Assembly (NCBI GenBank): GCA_025060055.1
Contig: JANXCK010000126.1
Coordinates: 1 to 6,841 of the forward strand
Length of the DNA stretch: 6,841 nt
DNA from: Fimbriimonadales bacterium
Lineage (GTDB): Bacteria > Armatimonadota > Fimbriimonadia > Fimbriimonadales > GBS-DC
Direction: 5' to 3'
Shown here: one piece after another, positions 4,583-6,841 of the stretch
How the letters are laid out: the number at the start of each line of letters is the position of its first letter
Position numbering within the stretch: position 1 is the stretch's first letter
Made by a program: the position numbers and the translations under genes
Notes under the pieces: generated by a model
What the model was told of the DNA's origin: nothing
The model's input: only the letters and a program-made list of their open reading frames with translations
Databases searched by the model: none

Positions 4583-6528
4583 CTGCCCTCCAAAGGAAAA
4601 CTGATAAGGTAGGTCACGCGCGCAGCGCGCTCAGCGGCTTGATCGATTTCGGGAGTCAACACAGGCTCGGCGGCACGCGCCACCAGGATTGCGCCCCCCT
4701 TGAACTCGCGACGGTGGAGCAAAAAGCTCACCAAGGCGTCGGGTGACAGGCTGGGCGTCTCCCACCAGCCGAAGAATTGACGAAACGCGCTCACTTGCAG
4801 CGGTCTCAGCGGTTTACGCCCAATCGAGAGCGTGCCACGCGCTTTCAAGTCGCCCAGCGCCACTTCGCCCACAGGGGTCAGTATACGCAGTTCCGTCAGG
4901 TCGTAAGGCAGTCGGTTGCGCAGCGTGCCCGACAGAAACGCCTGCCCGCCCTGCTGCTCCAAGCGCAACACGCCTTCCACTCGCCCTTGCAGGGACACGG
5001 CGCGCGTGTACCGAAACCACTGGAAACTGAGGCTCGACACGCGATAGCCCTCCATGCGCGTCGGCTCGCCCTGCACCGTGCGCACCACCGTCGTTTGGGG
5101 CATACCCCTGCCAAAGTCGCGCCCTAAGCCCGCCTCCACCATATCAGTCTGGTCAAACTGCAGGTCGAACAGCCCCGCGCGTGGGAAGAAAAAGAGTACG
5201 CTGTTTATCGAGTAGGCGTCGGGGCTACCTGACTGCGCCACAATCACGGTCTGCACCTTGCTGGAGAGCGACTTGCGATACAGATCGCCCGCCAAGCGCC
5301 ACAGGATGCCCACGAACGCCAACGCAATCAACGGCGTGACCACCCACGCCCAGTCCAGCGCACGCAGCCGCTTCAGCACCCAGTAGTTTACGGGCACAAC
5401 CAGCATAAAGTAAAGGCTGAGCAACACTACAATCAGCAGCACGCTGGGCGGGTCAAGATCAACGTCGCTTGCAATTTGGGACCGCCCCGACCAAGGATCA
5501 ACCTGGTAGCCTGATTGGTGCTGATGGATTGCGGCGATGCTGAAGCTGGGTGCATAGCTCGGCACTGTGTCGGCGAGGCGTTGCCAGAATCGTGCGCGGG
5601 CATCATAATCGCGCATCGGCTGCTCCAGCGGGTTGAACGCCAAAAAGACAACTGCGCCCAATCCGTAGGGGCGCACCGCAATCATCGGCAGACCGTCTTG
5701 GCTCAGCAGCGTGGCGCCTTCGGTCAGTTGCGCTTCGGAAACCGTTGCGCTGCCATCGGGCGCGCGCGCACCTGTCCAGCGCCCTACCGATTCCAGCTGG
5801 CTCACGCTGCGCGTGCCGCGTACCCGCACAGGCAATATTGGCTGCAGCGCGGGGTTCTGCAGGTAGACCGCGCCTGCACCGCCAGGAACCACCAGCACGC
5901 CGCCCAGCAGCACCCATCGGCGCAGTGCGTCCCACTGCTCCGCACGGAGCCGTTCCGCACCTGAGCTAAGCACAATCATCTGCGTGCCGCTGAGCGCGAT
6001 CGACTGTTCTGGGAACAGTTCGGCACGACAATACGCCACCTCATACTTGCCTCGTATTCGTTGGTTCGTCTGATAGTCTATCAGTGGGTTCTCCGCTGTG
6101 TTCACTTGTCTCAGCACTTGCAGCCCGCCAATTGCGTCGCCCACCAGCACGGCGAGCTGGTCCGCCTCTATCACACGAGAGATGTCCTGAATCACCTCCA
6201 CGCTGACCCCGCGCGCTGTGAAACGGATTGTTGCCCGATCGCCGTAGCGTCCCACAATCGGCGTGGCGATTACCACCTTACGCGAACCTGCGGGCAGGTC
6301 AATCGGGTACAGATACTCGCGCCGAGAGCCGAACTCACCCACTGAGACACTCAACACGCCCCGATAGTTGCCCGACCGCGACTCGAGCTGGACTGCCATC
6401 GGGAACGCGCCGTTTGCAGCAGGCGCTGTGCCGAAAAGCGGTTGCACTTTCAGCTCCACCAGCGCTTGCCCGAACGCCACAAGGAGCAGCGCTCCCCCAA
6501 ACCCCAAGCAGAACACCAGACGCCGCAT
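4579..6528 (-). CDS. Large membrane-anchored protein with glutamine-amidotransferase-like region, accessory subunit of the ABC module
   Basis: I do not recognise a named family. From ATG 6528 the protein has 649 residues. Residues 1-22 (MRRLVF, then a hydrophobic core ending FGQA) look like a signal peptide. A beta-rich domain (about 23-115) follows. An alpha/beta region (about 120-305) contains ADQLAVLVGD, MIVLSSGAERL, WVLLGGVLVVPGG and GLGAVVFLAFNPLEQP, which resembles class-I glutamine-amidotransferase folds without the Cys-His catalytic set. Two transmembrane helices (about 361-386 and 393-413) are joined by the basic loop KRLRALD, and a beta-rich C-terminal domain (420-649) follows. By the positive-inside rule both soluble parts face outside the cytoplasm. 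The reading frame extends to a TTG at 6573, but that start would bury the signal peptide behind 15 residues. The stop overlaps the permease start by four bases, so it is almost certainly part of the same transporter. Its role may be analogous to GldG; this is inference. Confidence 0.75.
   Translation of the reverse strand: MRRLVFCLGFGGALLLVAFGQALVELKVQPLFGTAPAANGAFPMAVQLESRSGNYRGVLSVSVGEFGSRREYLYPIDLPAGSRKVVIATPIVGRYGDRATIRFTARGVSVEVIQDISRVIEADQLAVLVGDAIGGLQVLRQVNTAENPLIDYQTNQRIRGKYEVAYCRAELFPEQSIALSGTQMIVLSSGAERLRAEQWDALRRWVLLGGVLVVPGGAGAVYLQNPALQPILPVRVRGTRSVSQLESVGRWTGARAPDGSATVSEAQLTEGATLLSQDGLPMIAVRPYGLGAVVFLAFNPLEQPMRDYDARARFWQRLADTVPSYAPSFSIAAIHQHQSGYQVDPWSGRSQIASDVDLDPPSVLLIVVLLSLYFMLVVPVNYWVLKRLRALDWAWVVTPLIALAFVGILWRLAGDLYRKSLSSKVQTVIVAQSGSPDAYSINSVLFFFPRAGLFDLQFDQTDMVEAGLGRDFGRGMPQTTVVRTVQGEPTRMEGYRVSSLSFQWFRYTRAVSLQGRVEGVLRLEQQGGQAFLSGTLRNRLPYDLTELRILTPVGEVALGDLKARGTLSIGRKPLRPLQVSAFRQFFGWWETPSLSPDALVSFLLHRREFKGGAILVARAAEPVLTPEIDQAAERAARVTYLISFPLEGR
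4586..4591 (-). promoter_or_regulatory. Ribosome binding site of the ABC permease, inside the upstream coding sequence
   Basis: The minus strand reads GGAGGG followed by CAG and the tandem ATGATG. From the end of GGAGG the distance is four bases to the first ATG and seven to the second, favouring the second (4579). It lies inside the last codons of the upstream gene and supports coupled translation. Confidence 0.55.
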
Positions 6529-6585
6529 GGCGGGAATTCTATACCCTATCCGAAACAGGATTCCTCTTGGCAATCCGTGCCATCC

Positions 6586-6687
6586 GTCAGCGAGACGCCG
6601 ACGCTATAGTACGACGACCTCCTGCCGTCGTGCGTCGAGGGCGTGGACGCCCTCGTACCGTGTGCTGCCGTCGGCGAGACCCCCGAC
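6586..6687. repeat. Hairpin cassette bracketed by two near-identical 17-18 bp boxes
   Basis: The box at 6586-6602 (GTCAGCGAGACGCCGAC) recurs in the same orientation at 6670-6687 (GTCGGCGAGACCCCCGAC). Each is itself an imperfect palindrome around AGA. Between them lies a perfect 8-bp hairpin, CGAGGGCG (6636-6643) with CGCCCTCG (6648-6655) around TGGA. A weaker ACGAC/GTCGT pair is at 6614-6618 and 6627-6631. The cassette is 58 bases upstream of the operon's first start codon and so would lie in its promoter or leader. It resembles dispersed intergenic repeats; only one cassette occurs in this window. Confidence 0.6.
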
Positions 6688-6841
6688 TTGGTTGTAAAAG
6701 ATGACCAATCCCTTGAGCAGTTCCTTATTGCTTAGTCGCTTGAGGGCACACCGATTTATACCGATCAGGGTTTCAAGTGCCACAGTACCCTCACCCCCAG
6801 CCCCTCTCCCGCCGTGCGGGAGAGAGGAGTCAAGTTCCCCC
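6604..6841 (-). other. Open frame of 78 codons running in from the window edge; doubtful remnant of an upstream gene
   Basis: On the minus strand one frame is open from the window end to a TAG at 6606-6604. Both ends are repeat sequence: unit D reads GELDSSLPHGG and the hairpin cassette reads DGSTRYEGVHALD. Only the middle part, about 6690-6786, is not repeat. It would encode ETLIGINRCALKRLSNKELL and a following hydrophobic patch, which looks protein-like but matches nothing I recognise. It is most likely non-coding, or a coding tail eroded by repeat insertion. I see no other gene in 6529-6841, and no convincing promoter for the operon, although one must lie here or beyond the window. Confidence 0.15.
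6787..6841. repeat. Repeat unit D, copy of the unit C family, truncated by the window edge
   Basis: Its first 24 bases (6787-6810) are identical to the reverse complement of 2059-2082 in unit C, and both copies go on to an AGTTCCCCC landmark. D therefore lies in the opposite orientation to C. It has its own perfect 8-bp hairpin, CTCTCCCG (6804-6811) with CGGGAGAG (6817-6824) around five bases, matching C's 9-bp hairpin with a five-base loop. The far end lies outside the window. Confidence 0.75.

Noticed and set aside
5553..6165. Active glutamine amidotransferase in the large membrane protein
   Set aside because: The region resembles the fold, but I see no G-x-C-x-G nucleophile elbow and no paired His-Glu. 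The only cysteine there (in AYCRAE) is not in such a context, and the domain is predicted to be outside the cytoplasm.
1997..6841. Composite transposon carrying the ABC operon and pth
   Set aside because: No transposase or recombinase gene, no target-site duplication that can be seen (D is truncated), and the cargo includes the housekeeping gene pth. Only the inverted orientation of C and D is reported.

Overview
The window is a GC-rich bacterial chromosome segment with tightly packed genes on both strands and one unusually repeat-rich gap. It holds six protein-coding genes, one of them cut by the window edge. I found no transposase, phage gene, tRNA, rRNA or CRISPR array. Taxonomy is weakly constrained. 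The PheS protein shares several stretches with Thermus-type PheS (for example FVEPG, MAHLKG and GGAG). The ABC ATPase has a GYMPDFFG signature that I associate with Planctomycetes, Armatimonadota and similar thermophile or environmental lineages. The C-rich palindromic intergenic repeats are of a kind common in such genomes. An Armatimonadota-like or other deep-branching organism is a guess, not a conclusion.

Layout. Positions 1-528 (minus) are the first 176 codons of a PilB/GspE-family secretion or type IV pilus ATPase. It lacks the usual N-terminal domain and is cut by the window edge at the P-loop. Positions 529-743 are a divergent promoter region. Positions 744-1748 (plus) encode the alpha subunit of phenylalanyl-tRNA synthetase (PheS), with no pheT next to it. 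Positions 1749-2092 separate two convergent 3' ends and are packed with palindromic C/G-rich repeats (three units, A, B and C). Positions 2093-6528 are a four-gene minus-strand operon. In transcription order it encodes a large extracytoplasmic membrane-anchored protein with a glutamine-amidotransferase-like middle part, an ABC-2 permease (4-bp overlap), its ABC ATPase (12-bp gap) and peptidyl-tRNA hydrolase (36-bp gap). Positions 6529-6841 hold no convincing gene. They contain a hairpin cassette bracketed by two near-identical 17-18 bp boxes, about 100 bp of unexplained sequence, and a truncated copy (D) of the same repeat family as unit C.

How the genes work together. The three upstream operon genes look like one membrane machine: an ATPase, a six-helix permease and a two-helix partner whose soluble parts are predicted to lie outside the cytoplasm. 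The arrangement recalls GldA/GldF/GldG-type ABC systems, although the large subunit is not recognisably GldG. Its substrate is unknown. Peptidyl-tRNA hydrolase appears to be a housekeeping passenger at the operon's 3' end. PheS and Pth are both translation enzymes but are convergent and independently transcribed. The most interesting points are the unassigned ABC module, the substituted phenylalanine-pocket residues in a pheT-less PheS, and the inverted repeat copies that bracket the whole operon.
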